From Valencia hispanica (Eukaryota; Chordata; Actinopteri; Cyprinodontiformes; Valenciidae), in the NCBI GenBank assembly GCA_963556495.2, contig OY747716.1, forward strand, positions 13,731,571-13,795,570: a DNA stretch of 64,000 nucleotides, given 5' to 3'. Every line of letters begins with the position of its first letter. Within the stretch, counting starts at the first letter, position 1. The notes beneath the pieces are model-generated. The model saw only the letters and a list, made by a program, of their open reading frames with translations, did not search any database and had not been told where the DNA came from. This document shows, one piece after another, positions 22,200 through 34,874 of this stretch. The translations under genes and the position numbers were made by a program.

Positions 22200-23860
22200 T
22201 TCAAATGTATCCTACTGCACCAACTTTAAATTAGTTACATTTTTCAAGTATAAAATTGTATTTAAGGGTAGCATTACACATCCTGAACTGAAGACATGGA
22301 TCTAACGTTGAGACCACAGCATAATGTCAGCTGAGTCTTTTAAGCATTCAGCAGATAGCATCACATTCAGATAGCTGAAAATAGACCTGGGAGTCACATT
22401 CCTGCCTTGTGTTTTTTATTTGATAATTGGGAGTCTAATTGCAGTTTGGTGCCAGAGAGTGCTGGCCTGGTTCTGTATTTGCTCTCGGTGTATCTAATCA
22501 GCTTCCTGCAAGCCTGGTCTATCTGAAGGCTATCGCTGAACAGCGCCTCGTTAACCATTGGCTCTGCGGACTGCAGTCGGGCAGATAAGATTCATAAACA
22601 CTTGTCCAGCTGCCAGGCTGCAGTCTGGCTGCACTATGTATGCTCCTCGTATGAGGACATACTTACAGAGTCACGAATGGAACATTATATTTCTCTTTTC
22701 ATATGGCAAAACTTTGGCATAAACTCAAAAAAACTGATGAGGAAGCCAGCACTGGGACTGTGTGTTTTTTTCTACTTATTAGTAGGATTTATGTTGCTCA
22801 TTCACAATTTTGTGCTGACATGCTGCAACAGGCTGCTGTAAATTGAAATTAAACTTTTTTACATAAAGTGGGTGAATGTGGGTCAGTGGGATGATACTCC
22901 GTCGCCCCATGCCACCTCCAGAAAATTAACAGAGCAGTCAAGCAGAAAAGGCTTTATTAGATCAGTGGCTTTTGGTCATGAGCTCTGGCTTAGAGGTCAT
23001 AGCAACTGAAATACAGAAAATACTCCCTGTTTGCCTCAAGGATTGAAGCACACAGGCCACAGTAGAAATGTACTACACAAGTATGGATAATAGAGCTATT
23101 CTAAACAGATGTTCACCCTCAAAAGATGCCAAATGAAAAATTTCAAGAGGTATGGTTTAATTATGTCATACAACAGACCCTTTTATGTGTTATTTTGACC
23201 GTCTGCCTACAGTGGCAGCTAAAGAGTCAAGGGAGTTGCAGGAGCCACTGACATTGAAACAGTCAGTAGTTTCAATGTTGTCCAAAGGTTTTCTGGGGGT
23301 AAACTGCTACCGACAAAAGTTTTACCGTCCCTCTTTCAGTTCAAAGGTTTGATGTATCAGGATATAACAAAACAGAAGTTTCTTCAGTCTCGTCATTCAT
23401 TTAACAAAAAAAGGCGGCAAAAGGAAAAAATCAGCATGTGGAAACTAAGTACATCCTTACTGCTTAATTAGGGATTTTTGAGGAAAAGTAGCGGCCAGAT
23501 GCAGCTAATCAAATGTGCTTCAATAATTGATCATAAACAAGAGAGTTAAGAAGTTTGGGATGTTTTCTGGTCAAGAACCTGGTGTGTGTTCACACAATGA
23601 TAAGGTGGTAAGAAATAGGCAAGGGCTACAGAGAAGCGAGCTTTCCGTTAGTCTGGGAACATTTCCATTAGAAAACATTTATAACAGCTATCAGTGTTCA
23701 GAGCTGCAAATTTCTCAGTATAGCCTGTTCACTGCTTGACAGTGCAATGGTTGGAAAAAAAACATAAAATGACCTAGAGTTCAGACTCCACAGGCCTCCA
23801 TTAGCATGGTAGATGGTATAGATCATGACAGCACAATTAGAAAAAAGTTAAACAAGTATT
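22200..23860. other. No recognisable gene
   Basis: The interval 22390-22620 is fairly balanced in composition and contains several TAATTG/TAATCA-type words, which could mark regulatory DNA. No exon, element end or array is evident in the rest. Confidence 0.35.
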
Positions 23861-23864
23861 ACTT

Positions 23865-24262
23865 GTTCAAGAAGATTGCCTGAAGAAGGCCTCTTATCTC
23901 TAAAAACAACATGGCAGCAGGACAGATGAGACCAAAGCAGAGATAGTTGAACATAACTCATAGTGCCATGTTTGGCCAAAAGCAAACACAGAATATCAGC
24001 ACAAATATACCTCCTTCTAAGGTTCAGGCACAATGGTGGGGAGGTGATCATTTTGGGGCCATTTCCCAACCATGGATCTGGGGCCCTTGTAGTCCTTAAA
24101 GGTATCATAAAGTCTGCATTCCCAAATTATTAAGAATTGAATATGTGCGTAAACAGAACTGAAATGGCCTAGTCAAAGTCCAAACCTTAAGAGAGGTGTG
24201 CAGGAACATTGTAAAGATCAGTGGGTGAAAAATGATTCACAACGACATGAGACACTCATAAC
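23865..24262 (+). mobile_element. Degenerate Tc1-like remnant, family C
   Basis: The words GCCTGAAGAAGGCCTCTTAT, GATGAGACCAAAG, AGTGCCATGTTTGGC, GGCCTAGTCAAAGTCCAAAC and CCTTAAGAGAGGTGTGC occur in the order of a Tc1-type transposase gene, the last two covering the third catalytic block. It is interrupted by many stops and lacks both terminal repeats. Confidence 0.7.
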
Positions 24263-24264
24263 GG

Positions 24265-24985
24265 TATACATTTAAATTATTTCTGCAAAAAAACAGTAGT
24301 TGTTATGGATTTAATGTTTTTTTTTTTATACATAGTTTTGTATTGGCTTTGTTGTTGTTTTGACATAAAAATGCACATGTCATATGGAACAAAAAATGTT
24401 TACTCTCAATGTTTTCTGAGTGTTGTTAGGCCTAAATATGAATCGTTAATGACTAATACTACTATAATGTTACAGAATCAAAATAACACAAACCATATTT
24501 GACTTCCTTTAGAATGTAGGTTTTTCAGTTAGAACAAATGCACACAGCTTGCTTAAGTTTATGAAACAACCACAAACAGGCCTCAAACCTGTCCTCCCTT
24601 GTCCTCTCTTCAATCAGATAGCAGTTTCCTTTCAGGGAAGACATGATGGGAGAAGAGATAAGGTGCTCTTAGAATAAAGACGACACCGTTGACTTCTTAC
24701 CATACAGACAGGACCTGACATGCTCCTTCTCAGCATGGACTGCAAAAAAAAAGCAAAAAAAGCATTGTGATAAAGCATTGTTCTCCCTCCTACACCCTGT
24801 GTTACTTACTCTAAAAATATTCTGAAATAGTAAATCACCATCAGAGTCTAAGAGAATTTTCACACCAGCCTCGTTTAGTTCGCTTTACCTTTTTAGTCTC
24901 GGCGTACACGCGTCTTTGTGGCGCATTATGAGAATTATTTTTTTCTTCTTTTTTTTATGCGTGTGCTGCCTTAACATGTGACATT
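24265..24985. other. No recognisable gene
   Basis: AT-rich anonymous DNA with short A and T runs. Confidence 0.4.
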
Positions 24986-24990
24986 GATTC

Positions 24991-26890
24991 AAGGCAAGGC
25001 AAGGCAAGGCAAGGGAATTTTAATTGTATAGCACACTTTCACCAGCAGGGTAATTCAAGGTGCTTTACATGATTTGGTGATTTAAAAAACAAAAAAACAA
25101 TGGAAATTAAAAGTAAAAGAAACACACATTACACATGATACACAATAAAGTAAGAGAAAGATCAATAAAGCAAGAGAGCATGACACATTTCATACATTTG
25201 ACATCAATCATTTAATCGAAGGCAATTCTAAACAAATGGGTTTTTAGTCTCGATTTAAAGCAGTTCAGAGTTTCAGCAGCTCTAAACTCGTCAGGAAGTC
25301 TGTTCCAGATAAGGGGAGCATAGAAACTGAAAGCTGCTTCTCCATGTTTAGTTCTGAGTCTAGGGATGTTTAGTAGGCTAGAGTTGGAGGACCTGAGTGG
25401 TCTTGGTGGTTGGTACTGTGACAACAGGTCTTCAACATATTTTGGTGCTAAGCCATGTAATGATTTATAAACCAGTAGGAGTATTTTGAAATCTATTCTC
25501 TGAGCTACAGGGAGCCAGTGTAAGGACTGGGGTGATGTGATCTACTTTCCTGGTTCTAGTGAGGAAAGCGAGCGGCAGCGTTCTGCATCAGCTGCAGCTG
25601 TCTGATTGACTTTTTAGGCAGACCTGTGAAGATGCAGTTGCAGTAATCAATCCGACTAAAGATAAACGCATAGATGAGTTTTTCTAGGTCCTGTTGCAAC
25701 ATCAGTCCTTTAATTCTAGAAATGTTCTTCAGGTGATAGAACGCTGACCTTGTTATTGCCTTTATGTGACCCTGGAGGTTCAGGTCTGAGTCCATTATTA
25801 CACCTAGGTGTAGTAGGCCTGATCAGTAGTTTCTAGCTGTATTAACTGAAGTTGTGTGCTGACTCTTGATCGTTCCTCTTTTGGTCCAAAACTAATTACT
25901 TTAGTTTTGTTTCTATTCAGCTGGAGAAAGTTATGGCACATCCAACCAGTTATTTGGTGAATGCATTGATTTAGGGTTTGAATGGGTTCAGAGTCACCTG
26001 GTGACATTGTAATGTAAAGCTGAGTGTCATCCGCGTAGTTATAGTAGCTAATGTTATTGGTTGCTATAATCTTGCCTAGTGGGAGCATGTAAATATTAAA
26101 TAAGAGGGGCCCCAGGATGGAGCCCTGGGGCACCCCACATGTGATTTCTGTTTGTTCTGATAAAAAATTTCCTATTGAAACATAGAAGTCCCTGTTCTTT
26201 AGGTAAGACTCAAACCAGCCAAGTACTGTACCAGAGAGTCCGACCCAGCTCTCCAGTCGTTCCAGTAATATATCATGATCAACAGTGTCAAATGCTGCAC
26301 TGAGGTCCAACAGAACCAGCGCTGTGGTTCTACTACAATCTGTATTTATGCGGATGTCATTGAATACTTTGACGATGGCAGTCTCTGTGCTGTGGTGAGC
26401 ACGGAAACCAGACTGAAAAACATCAAAACGGTTTGTCATTGTTATGAAGTTATTTAACTGCTGAAACAGCTTTTTCAATAATCTTACTGATGAATGGAAG
26501 ATTAGAGATCGGCCTGTAGTTCTGCATTAACGTGTTGTCCAGATTCTTCTTCTTTAGCAGTGGTTTAATAACTGCTGTTTTAAAGCCTGTGGGAAGACTA
26601 CTGACAGGAGGGATGAGTTCACTATTTGAACAAGATCAGACCCAATAACAGGAAGAACCTTCTTTAGAAAAGCTGTGGGTAGGATATCAAGACAGCGGGA
26701 GGAGGAGCTTAATTGGATAATGATTTTTTCAAGGCTGTCCTGGTTAAATTCGTGGAATTCAGACATTTTCTCTACATTGTTGTTGATTGGGGATGGCACT
26801 GGTTGTGGGTTCGATATTGAGGTACAGATTGACAGTCTAATTGTTAGAATCTTTTCAGTGAAAAAGCTGGTTGATGATGATTCAGTCCAT
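24991..26890 (-). mobile_element. L2-type LINE, family B, 5'-truncated
   Basis: The 3' tail is a short tandem repeat of AAGGC on the plus strand (24991-25014). It is preceded, in element direction, by AAGCACCTTGAATTACC. The body is a reverse transcriptase reading frame up to about 26890. The same tail occurs on the plus strand at 47023-47088 and 52870-52941. The 5' half (endonuclease) is missing, as usual for LINE insertions. Confidence 0.85.
25212..26890 (-). pseudogene. LINE reverse transcriptase (L2/CR1-like), broken
   Basis: On the minus strand from about 26890 the translation has a linker (FFTEKILTIR), then [31 protein letters not shown] (catalytic Asp region), [14 protein letters not shown], and the catalytic box YADDTQLY. 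The C-terminal part has [13 protein letters not shown], a thumb-like segment with RIDYCNCIF and QNAAAR, and the tail FKSRLKTHLF ending at 25212. It is spread over at least four open segments (26554-26799, 25804-26478, 25556-25795, 25212-25424) separated by stops and frameshifts. The order of motifs is that of non-LTR reverse transcriptases. Assignment to the L2 branch is from motif memory. Confidence 0.88.
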
Positions 26891-26894
26891 TAAA

Positions 26895-27018
26895 ATTGTA
26901 TTCATATTTATAACGTTATGTTAATTCTACACAATCCATCTGTCTGCATCCTATTGTTCATCTCATGTTGCATCAAACAGTTTTAACGCTCAAACATTTC
27001 TGTTAAGATCTGTAGCTG
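26895..27018. other. Short unassigned spacer
   Basis: AT-rich sequence between the LINE and the hAT-like terminus at 27022. Nothing recognised. Confidence 0.4.
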
Positions 27019-27021
27019 TAT

Positions 27022-27150
27022 CAGAGGTCGCGCTGCGATCATTTTGACTGACGGAGTCAAAAAAATCCGGTCATAATCAATTTTTATCCGCCAATTTTCT
27101 AAGTGATAACATATCCAGTAGTATCAACTTTTCACTCATTTTTATTATTT
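27022..27150 (+). repeat. hAT-like terminus family 'AGAGGTCGC', copy 2
   Basis: It starts CAGAGGTCGCGCTGCGATC and continues with ATTTTGACTGACGGAGTC and TCCGGTCATAATC, in the same order as at 5180 and 54621. Its outer bases are the best preserved of the four copies. Confidence 0.6.
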
Positions 27151-27154
27151 AAAC

Positions 27155-27438
27155 TCTGCCATGTTGTCTGCTCATGCTGCAACATATTTGTCTGCCACAT
27201 TTGCCAAAGACAACAGAGCAATTCTAAAACCCCTGAAATCTGATGGTAATTGGTTTAAAGTTTTAGTCGTAAATTTGACTTACTGACAGTTACTTTACTG
27301 ACACCCTACAGTGTAATGTTACGTATTAATATGCAAAACATGTATAGCTTAAATTGAATCACTCTGATTTTTAATGCTTGGTGTAAACAGTCATGTTTAA
27401 ACTTGTCCAATCAGTAAGAGTGTCATCGTGTAAGTAAA
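27155..27438. other. No recognisable gene
   Basis: AT-rich DNA. It may include more of the interior of the neighbouring repeat, but I could not align it. Confidence 0.35.
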
Positions 27439-27440
27439 CG

Positions 27441-27725
27441 GTAAATGGTCTGCACTTGTATAGCGCTTTATCTAGTCCTGAGGACCCCAAAGCGTTTCAC
27501 ACTACACTCACCCATTCACGCACACATTCACACACTGATGATGGTATGCTACCTCATATCTACGGCTGCCCTGTGCCCTTCTGTCAGTGCTTTACCGGGG
27601 CCTCTGATCACCACCAGTAGGCAAGGTGGGTCAAGTGTCTTGCCCATGGACACAACGACCAGGACGGAGCGAGGGTTCCGACCGTCCAATTACAGGACGA
27701 GCTCTTACCTCCTGAGCCACGGTCT
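27441..27725 (-). repeat. tRNA-derived SINE, minus orientation
   Basis: Read on the minus strand it begins GACCGTGGCTCAGGAGGTAA (box A), then GGTCGGAACCC (box B), GGGCAAGACACTTGACCC, and a 3' part with TTTGGGGTCCTCAGGACT and AAAGCGCTATACAAGTGC. It is the same family as 21713-22000. Box B is better preserved here. Confidence 0.82.
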
Positions 27726-27729
27726 CAGC

Positions 27730-28350
27730 CTTACTTGACCTTACTTACTGGCCTTACTTGACTGGAGGCAGCAGACGATGTCAGAAGTCCTGTGAAGCAA
27801 ACTGTGTCTGTGCAGGAAAGAGGACAGATGACAGGTGTGACCATGAACTTGGTGGATGGGCGTGAGAGTGAAAACCTGGAACCTCTGAAAAAACAGTGGC
27901 TCTTTGTCAGAGCACACAACAAAATGAGGGCTACGCCAACAGCACCCCCTAACTGCTCACTGTAATTCTATCCCAGAGATAACCATTCCACCCTGAGTCC
28001 TCAGTGTACCCCTGTATGGCTATCGAGCCCCCCCCCCCTTGATCAAAGGTCGCTGAGGAAGGGGCAACACTGTCTCAGGGTCTCGCACAGCTCTGCAAAA
28101 GTCGATAACTGACTCACATGTTTGAACCATAGCAGATGAAAAGGCTGCTTGCATTGGGGAATCTTCCCTGTGCTGATATTAATTTTGGGTATGGATCCAG
28201 ATTTTTATAGATAAATAAAATAAATAAAAATATTTATTCATTTAGGTTTTTATGTGACTTTGTGTTATAAAAAGTAGAGGGCCATTGTGAAGTAAAATAA
28301 TACACTATTTTCAAAATTTTCTATTACTTAAAATCTAAAGAGTGTGATCT
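27730..28350. other. No recognisable gene
   Basis: It includes an 11-base C run at 28028-28038 and a GGTATGGATCCAGA word near 28190 that also occurs at about 9558 near the end of the GC-rich block. That suggests a small shared repeat fragment. Otherwise featureless. Confidence 0.35.
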
Positions 28351-28354
28351 ACTT

Positions 28355-29115
28355 TCCTGTTTAGCCTTCTTGAGTCACTAAAGCCACCTTTGACTCCAAT
28401 TACAGCTGCAGGTTGTTCAGTTTTGGTCTCATCTGAGCAGAACACCTTCCTACACAGCTTTGCCGTGTCTAAAATGGCTTGGATTAAACTGCAAATGGAA
28501 TTTTTCATGGGTTTCTGTCAACAATGTTTTTTCTTGTCACTCTCCCCATTAGGGTAGACTCGTAAACTGATCATTGTTCTGTTAACAGATTTTGCTTTGA
28601 ATCTCTGCAGCTCCTCCGGTGTTACCATGGGCCTCATGGGCACATCTCTGATTATTGCTCTCCTTGCCCAGTCTGCCAGTTTTAATGGAGGACTATTTCT
28701 TGGTCGGTTTGCAGTTGCACTCTTTCCATTTTCAGATGATGACTTTAAAATATCTGTGAGAGATTTTCAGACCTTGTGAAGGCATTTAACAACCAAACAC
28801 TGCTTTAGAACGGCTCCCCAACTGTCCATCTGAGCTGCTTGCTGTGTTCCTTGATCTTCAGGATGCTGCTTGTTCATTGCAGTTCACACAAGTGGACGCT
28901 ATTTATTTTCCACATAGGTGACCAAGGAAGGCAATGGGTGGCAGTAGATTTTATTTAGGGGTATCAAAGTAAAGCAGGGTGATTACAAATGCACGCCACA
29001 TTTTTTCACATTTTTTTTAGCAATAAATTGCAGAAAACATTTTACTATGCACTACTTTATGTTGGTCTGTTACATACAAGGCCAATGAGATGCATTGAAA
29101 ACCAGTGGTTTTAAT
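28355..29115 (-). mobile_element. Tc1-like family A, copy 3 (minus)
   Basis: In plus-strand order it reads TTGACTCCAATTACAGCTGC, TTTTGGTCTCATCTGAGCAG, TCTCTGCAGCTCCTCCGGTG, TTACCATGGGCCTCATGGG, TTCAGATGATGACTTTAAAA, then GGGGTATCAAAGTAAAGC and AATGCACGCCACATTTTTTC, ending near the CTATGCACTACTTTATGTTG segment. This is the complement of the family-A gene followed by its leader, so the element's 5' end is at the right. Several internal deletions shorten it. Confidence 0.78.
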
Positions 29116-29119
29116 GCCA

Positions 29120-32100
29120 TACAGTCTGAAAAACGTCAAGCTGTATGAATAGCAAAGTATGGGCAGCTTAATTTGACTTCCTTAGCTTTCCTCTCATGTT
29201 TACATTGACTTGGAATCATGTCGGTCCAAGTCTAAATATTTGTCTGACAAAGCTACTGCTGTACTCATGAGAGAGGAGTTGCCCCCCAGAAAAGCCTAAA
29301 ACTATACTGGGTATATTTGTGTGGTCAGAAGAGCACTTTGGGGCTGAGTGGTCCTCAGCGCATGCTGAGCAGAGCTCATGTGGTTCTGTAACCCCCCCCC
29401 CCCCCCCCCCAATGTAAAACAAACAGCCACAGGGAGCAGAAAAAAAAGGTGTGTTTTTTTTTGACCCAAACATAAACCTATATATGCTCAACCCATAACA
29501 GCTTCCCATTTATCGTGGCAGCTTTCTCCACTTAACCAAAGTGTTTATTGTTTTGCTTTCATCTCTCACAGATATAACCCTATGTGTCTCAGACCTGCTA
29601 CTGTAACCGGTTGTGTAATTTTAATCAAATGAGCTAGAGGACCAACCAGTTATAGGTAGTGGCATCCAGCGCCACATATTCCTTGAAAATGAATTTTGCT
29701 GCGTGTTTTATAGGTTAGGAAACAACGAGCATAAATATTTATATGTCTGTGGTATTTAAAAGTTGTTTTCAGCATTTCCAACCCTCAGCAATGAATTAAA
29801 CATACAATAATTTAATTAAACAAACTAGAAGAAACAAATTATTATAGAAAAAGGGTCTCAGATGTTTACTAAAAGAAGAGGTAGAAAGTTATTGGAATGT
29901 CTGTTTTCTATTTTGTTGATTTAGAAAATGTTCTTAGTCTGTTCCTTGCAGTAAAGAGTGTTAGAATTCAGCCCGGGAGCTTGGAAGTTTCTTTAAGTCG
30001 GGTGGGTCGTGGATGAGAATTTATTAACTTTTTCATGAATATGTCAAACTATCAGGTGACCTATATTTGGAAGCCGTGCGAGGTCAGGCGGCCTTCCTCT
30101 TAAAGTAGAAGAGAGCTACTGACGTCTGGTATCAGCTAGCAAACAATATCAACATAGCTGACAGCAGAATCCAGCGCAGCAGCAAGAAGTACTGATCACT
30201 CGCAGCTGTAGCACCACCAGTCACGACGTATGTAACACGCTGCCAACATAAAAACACAAAGGAGTTAAATAAAAACTGCAACCCCCCCCAAAAAAATTTA
30301 AAAATTTAAAAACTAGCCAGGGGCCTCCCAACTAAATTGCCCTGGCACTGGGTCTGGTTACCATCATGAAGGTAAGAAGATTTAACATAATGATGTTCCA
30401 ACAATTCAAAGAAAAAGTTTTTCTCTCCTGTTGCTGCACACTACGCTTCAGCTTGCTGAAAGAAAGGGACCATACTTTGTCTTCACTGAGAGGCAGGGGT
30501 TGCATTAACCCAATATTATGCATATTTGATCAAATGTGTGTTTTATTGGATTTTATTTGATCAGTTTGCTTTGTAATTATGTTAAGGAGTGTGGTGCAGT
30601 GTTATGCTAAGTTGGTTGACGGAAAATATCAGCAGAATAAACTATAGTTCAAACCCTTAATGAGGGGCAATCAGGTATTAGCCAACTGGGACAAGAGGTT
30701 CTTTGAAAGCTTGGTTTGATGGTGGTTTGATGTGCTTAAACGGGAACATACTGTTGTTTTAAAGAAGGTTTTCTGTTTCAAATTGGATACAAATCTAAAC
30801 TGCAGCATTTTAATATATATTATTCCACTCTACAAATTTAACCACCAGCCACCACTTTCTATCTGTATGTGTCATGCTGTCCTCGAACATACACAGACAC
30901 CTCTCATAGTAGGACAGATAGTTGCATAGGGAGCAACTGAAACACCAGTCATTAAAGTTTATGACGTTCAAAGCAAAGTGCTGAGTTTCCTAACTTCTCT
31001 GCTCCCACATGATTGTTTGGAACGGGACTGAAATATGTCATGATCCAAATGATCAAAGAGTTCTATCAAAACGGAGGGAAAACATGCTAGTGTTAGCATA
31101 CCACTTTATTTACCCATTACACATGAAAGAAATATCAGTAAAACCCTGGTCAGTATCAGGGCCAAAAAGACATCGTGTTTGGGACATCCCTAATTTATGC
31201 AACTAAATGGATTAGGCTTGGACACCAGCCCAAACACTCGGTGTGAAATGTGCAACAAAAGCTTCTTAAGGTCAAGATGGAATGTGGTGTGGTGTAAAGT
31301 AATAATAGGAATGGTCTGTGGTGACAAATACAATAAGAATCATTTTCATTAAGAAAGAAAATAGCATGAGGCTATTGTCATGACTAACCTGTCCTTTGAG
31401 AATAGACAAGTGGGAAAACCAACAAAATGGATGTGATCTTCTGGCTCTTGAGCGGAACTAAAGACTTCCAGGAACGCTTGTGCTAATGGCTATCGGTGAA
31501 AACAGCATGTCTGTGAAGCCACAATTTCAGGCTAAGACTTCATCGTCGGTAGGGTGTAAGGTCCAGCATTACTGCAAAGTCTTATTGATCCAAACTGAAT
31601 AGACGTGAAGTCTAACTTTCATGGGAAAAAAAATAGAGAAAAGGTCAGTTAAGTGAGTTAAAAAGACACACTATCCACATAAAAGCAAGACCAACAAATT
31701 ATTTGTCCTTGCACTGGTAATTGCTTTAGTTCCCTGCCATAAAAGCAGTAAAACCTTATCTAGGTAAATATATCTGACCCATTACAGCCAAGGAGCATCG
31801 TAAATATTGCCTAATTATCAATAATGCAGCAGGGCCGTGTTCCATATGTCTCCATTTCCCTTTGTCTCATCATAAAATTGAAGGCTGAGCAATTAGTAGG
31901 TGCTTGATAAGATAGGACAACATTCCTCTCCTCTTAGAGCTCGTCTTTAAGAGGCCGAAAATGGGAATCATTTACGGAGTGAAATATGACGTTGATCTAA
32001 ATCGGCCTTTTTTGCTCTCACACACCCTCTTCACACACATGAGTGCACTCTCTCACTCTAATACTCTCCCTCTTTCTCTCGTCATGCTGAAAGGACAGTG

Positions 32101-32450
32101 AATGGCTCAAAGGGATATCAGGTTTCTGTTTGTGCTGACCCTATTGTGTCCTTACTGGTTTGGTCGTGTAATAGCTCAAGAACAATACACACACACAAAA
32201 AAAAAAAAAAACATTTCATCCAGATCCCACTGTTGAGTTCCAGTTAAAATTGCCGTTGAGGTTGCGAGCAAGCATCTTTCCGTAAAATTACACAACGTTG
32301 CTAACTCTCAATGACTCATCTTTGCTGTTGGCACACTTGTAAAAAGCCCCTTCTCTGTTGTTAGGCTTGGTTTGGGACTCATCAGTGCTACTGGAAATGG
32401 ATATTTCCCTGTTCTCTAAAACAAAAAAGTGCTCTCTCACTGATTTCCTG
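29120..32450. other. No recognisable gene; candidate conserved non-coding DNA near 31780-32000
   Basis: It holds a 19-base C run at 29392-29410 and anonymous DNA. The part 31780-32000 has clustered CAATTA/TAATTA-like cores, balanced composition and no repeat signature, so it is a possible regulatory element. No exon is recognised. Confidence 0.35.
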
Positions 32451-32458
32451 TGTTTTCT

Positions 32459-33000
32459 GTCACACTTATATTTTTCAGATCATCATGCAAATTTTAAGAG
32501 CAGACTATTATCAGACGATTATCAAATTATGATTTCCTTTCTTGAGAGAACAAAATCTATGCAAATCAACCTGGCCCTGTGTGAAAAAAAGTAAATGCCC
32601 CCCTTTTTAAATGATAGCCTCATGTTTTGGAAAGCTGAGTTCAAATCCAATCACAGGTTCAATTGCTGCCAGACATGTAGAAATAATAACATGTTTAAAC
32701 GGAGAGATCTCAAAAGGCAACACATCATCCACTGACAAATTTCAAGGACAGATGAAAAACAGAGTCACAGATGTCTTATCATTCTGGAAAGGGTAACAAA
32801 GCCATTGTCACTGAACCACAGTGCAAGCCTTCATCCATTAATAAGGATTACAGTACAGTTAATAACCTGACCAGGAATAGCTGGCTTGCCAACATTACAT
32901 CAAGAAAGTATTGGCAGTTCATCCAGGATGTCACACAAGTCCATGTAACAGCTTCTAAAGCACCACAGGCCTCATCTGTCTCAGTTGAGGTCAATGAACA
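32459..33000 (+). mobile_element. Degenerate Tc1-like remnant, family D
   Basis: The 5' end has GTCACACTTATATTTTTCAG with ATCATCATGCAAATTT, then CCTGGCCCTGTGTGAAAAAA and GTAAATGCCCCC, which is the terminal region of a widespread fish Tc1-like element. The coding part has TCATTCTGGAAAGGGTAACA, AAGCCATTGTCACTG, CATCCAGGATGTCACA and CCTCATCTGTCTCAGTTGAG, then stops near 33000. The second half of the transposase and the 3' end are missing. Confidence 0.78.
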
Positions 33001-33015
33001 GGAAGAAAGAAACTC

Positions 33016-33027
33016 GGGGGGGGGGGG
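33016..33027. repeat. Poly-G run (12 bases)
   Basis: Uninterrupted guanine run just after the Tc1 remnant. Confidence 0.85.
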
Positions 33028-33264
33028 AATAGCAACAACCCTCTGTGTCGATTCCAGCTTTAACTCAGAAGTGAATCCCAAATTCATCTTACATGAATGG
33101 GGCCAACAAAGTATCAGTCTGGAGGTATGTACTCGGAAATGGCCCGGTAGAGTCACTGGGGGGCAGCTTTGGTTAAGTCACGCTAACTGGTTGTAACTCA
33201 GATGGATATTAGCAGATGTCTCCATACAACAGGCTTTGTAAAATAAGAATATATACTGGCGAAC

Positions 33265-33270
<6 letters not shown>

Positions 33271-33353
<83 letters not shown>
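33271..33353. repeat. (AT)n microsatellite, 83 bp
   Basis: A pure AT dinucleotide repeat, self-complementary and able to extrude as a cruciform. Confidence 0.97.
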
Positions 33354-33358
<5 letters not shown>

Positions 33359-33359
33359 C

Positions 33360-34300
33360 AAACAGAAACACAACAGCAATCCCTGATTCTTCTAAGTTTA
33401 TCTCTTGTTATTTCTGCTGCTCACTGCCGATAGAGTCGTGATATGTGGACGTCTTAACTTATTCCTTAAAAGGCCACTTTTGTATGGAGACACGACGGCA
33501 ACGAGGAGCGTGCCAACAGATTACCCCGATGAGGATTAATTACCTGAAGCCTCTTTTTCCTTTATCTAAATTTTCTAGAATGTGTTAGAGCATGGATTCA
33601 CTCCTGCAGGAATCATGATTGTTTTGCACTCTGAGGACATCATTACATTGCTTTAATTAGCTAATAGTTAGTTTCTACAGCTCTTACTCCTGGCCGCTCC
33701 CTTTTCACCACAAACGACCGAAGAGGATGGGTGTGGCACCTGCGTCTGGCTGCACACATACATACCTGTGTCCTGTGAAATGAGCTCATGCCTACCTGTT
33801 CTGCTGCTACACTGCCACAAACACATTGATTTTGAGCCATTCGTCAATGTAAGAGCTGTGAGAACCTTTTAGCTCAGGAAGTACCAGCCCCGGATTCTCT
33901 GCAGGCACTTAACTGTAACTGTCTCTCTGACTGTTTTTATGTGCTGGGTAATTTCTATTAATTATCCCCCAACCGCTTTGAAGCTAATTATCATTTGTAA
34001 CATTGATTTGCCTGTGACAAGCCGGGACACAGCTCACGCTCAAAGGAAAAACCAGTCTACATGAAATATCATGTTACAATATAAACCAATGACCAACCGA
34101 TCCCGCAACAAGAAATCCTTGTCACCAGAGATGAAGTCATATTTTTTCACAAGCTGGAGTCTGAGTTATCAAAAAGTGTTTGGAAATACAATTTTGTAAC
34201 AACAAAATCCAAAATGTATGATGTTTACTAAAATCCTGCATTTCAGTGGGACATATAAATGCGGGGTTTAGTTCAGAGAAAAACATATTGTATGCTTATC
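33360..34300. other. No gene; homeodomain-core-rich DNA, candidate regulatory sequence
   Basis: Between about 33530 and 34000 there are repeated TAATTA/TTAATTA/CTAATTA cores (for example near 33536, 33652, 33956 and 33985) in otherwise balanced, repeat-free sequence. Such clusters can occur in developmental enhancers, but they also arise by chance in AT-rich DNA. No exon is seen. Confidence 0.3.
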
Positions 34301-34305
34301 TGCTG

Positions 34306-34870
34306 ATTTTGACTGTTAACTTTGTTTTCTCTCAGTGTTTTTCTCTCCATAGAAGCTACACCTGGTCTGGTATCCTGCTTGGCTGCAATGCCCTGTTGGA
34401 CGGGGGGCATCTACTGGGATGGTGCTCCCAGTGGCTGAACATCCCCCATGTCATGTTATCAACGTTTTACTTTCTGTAACATAGAAAGTTCTCTTATATC
34501 AGATCTTCTGTTCCTTCTGTGTTTCTGCTCTGTCTTCTCAAACCCCCAGACAGTTGTGGCAGATGGCCGCTCCTACTGAGCCTGGTTCTGTTGGAGGTTT
34601 CTTCCTGTTAAAGGGGAGTTTTTCCTCTCCACCGTCGCTACATGCTTGCTCAGTATGAGGGATTGCTGAAGGATTGCTGTGGTTGGAAAGTCTGCCCAAC
34701 CTCACGCCAATGACTGACGCAATCTGCTGGGATTCCTTAAATAGGAAACTTTTTAACTGATTGGAATGTTTGTATAAATGTATTGAAATGACTTCTTGTT
34801 AAGTGCCTTGAGATGACATCTGTTGTGAATTGGCGCTATATAAATAAACTGAATTGAAATTGAATTGAAT
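34306..34870 (+). mobile_element. L2-type LINE family A, 3' UTR and tail only
   Basis: The sequence is the reverse complement of 58566-59130 with modest divergence: GTTAACTTTGTTTTCTCTCA, the CTGGTCTGGTATCCTGCTTG segment, a GGAGGTTTCTTCCTGTTAAA core, GAGGGATTGCTGAAGGATTG, then AAGTGCCTTGAGATGACATC and a TGAATTGAA-type tail. The coding region was lost by 5' truncation. Confidence 0.88.
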
Positions 34871-34874
34871 TCCT

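Noticed and set aside
33271..33353. Replication origin or matrix attachment site
   Set aside because: The AT repeat alone is not evidence of either function.
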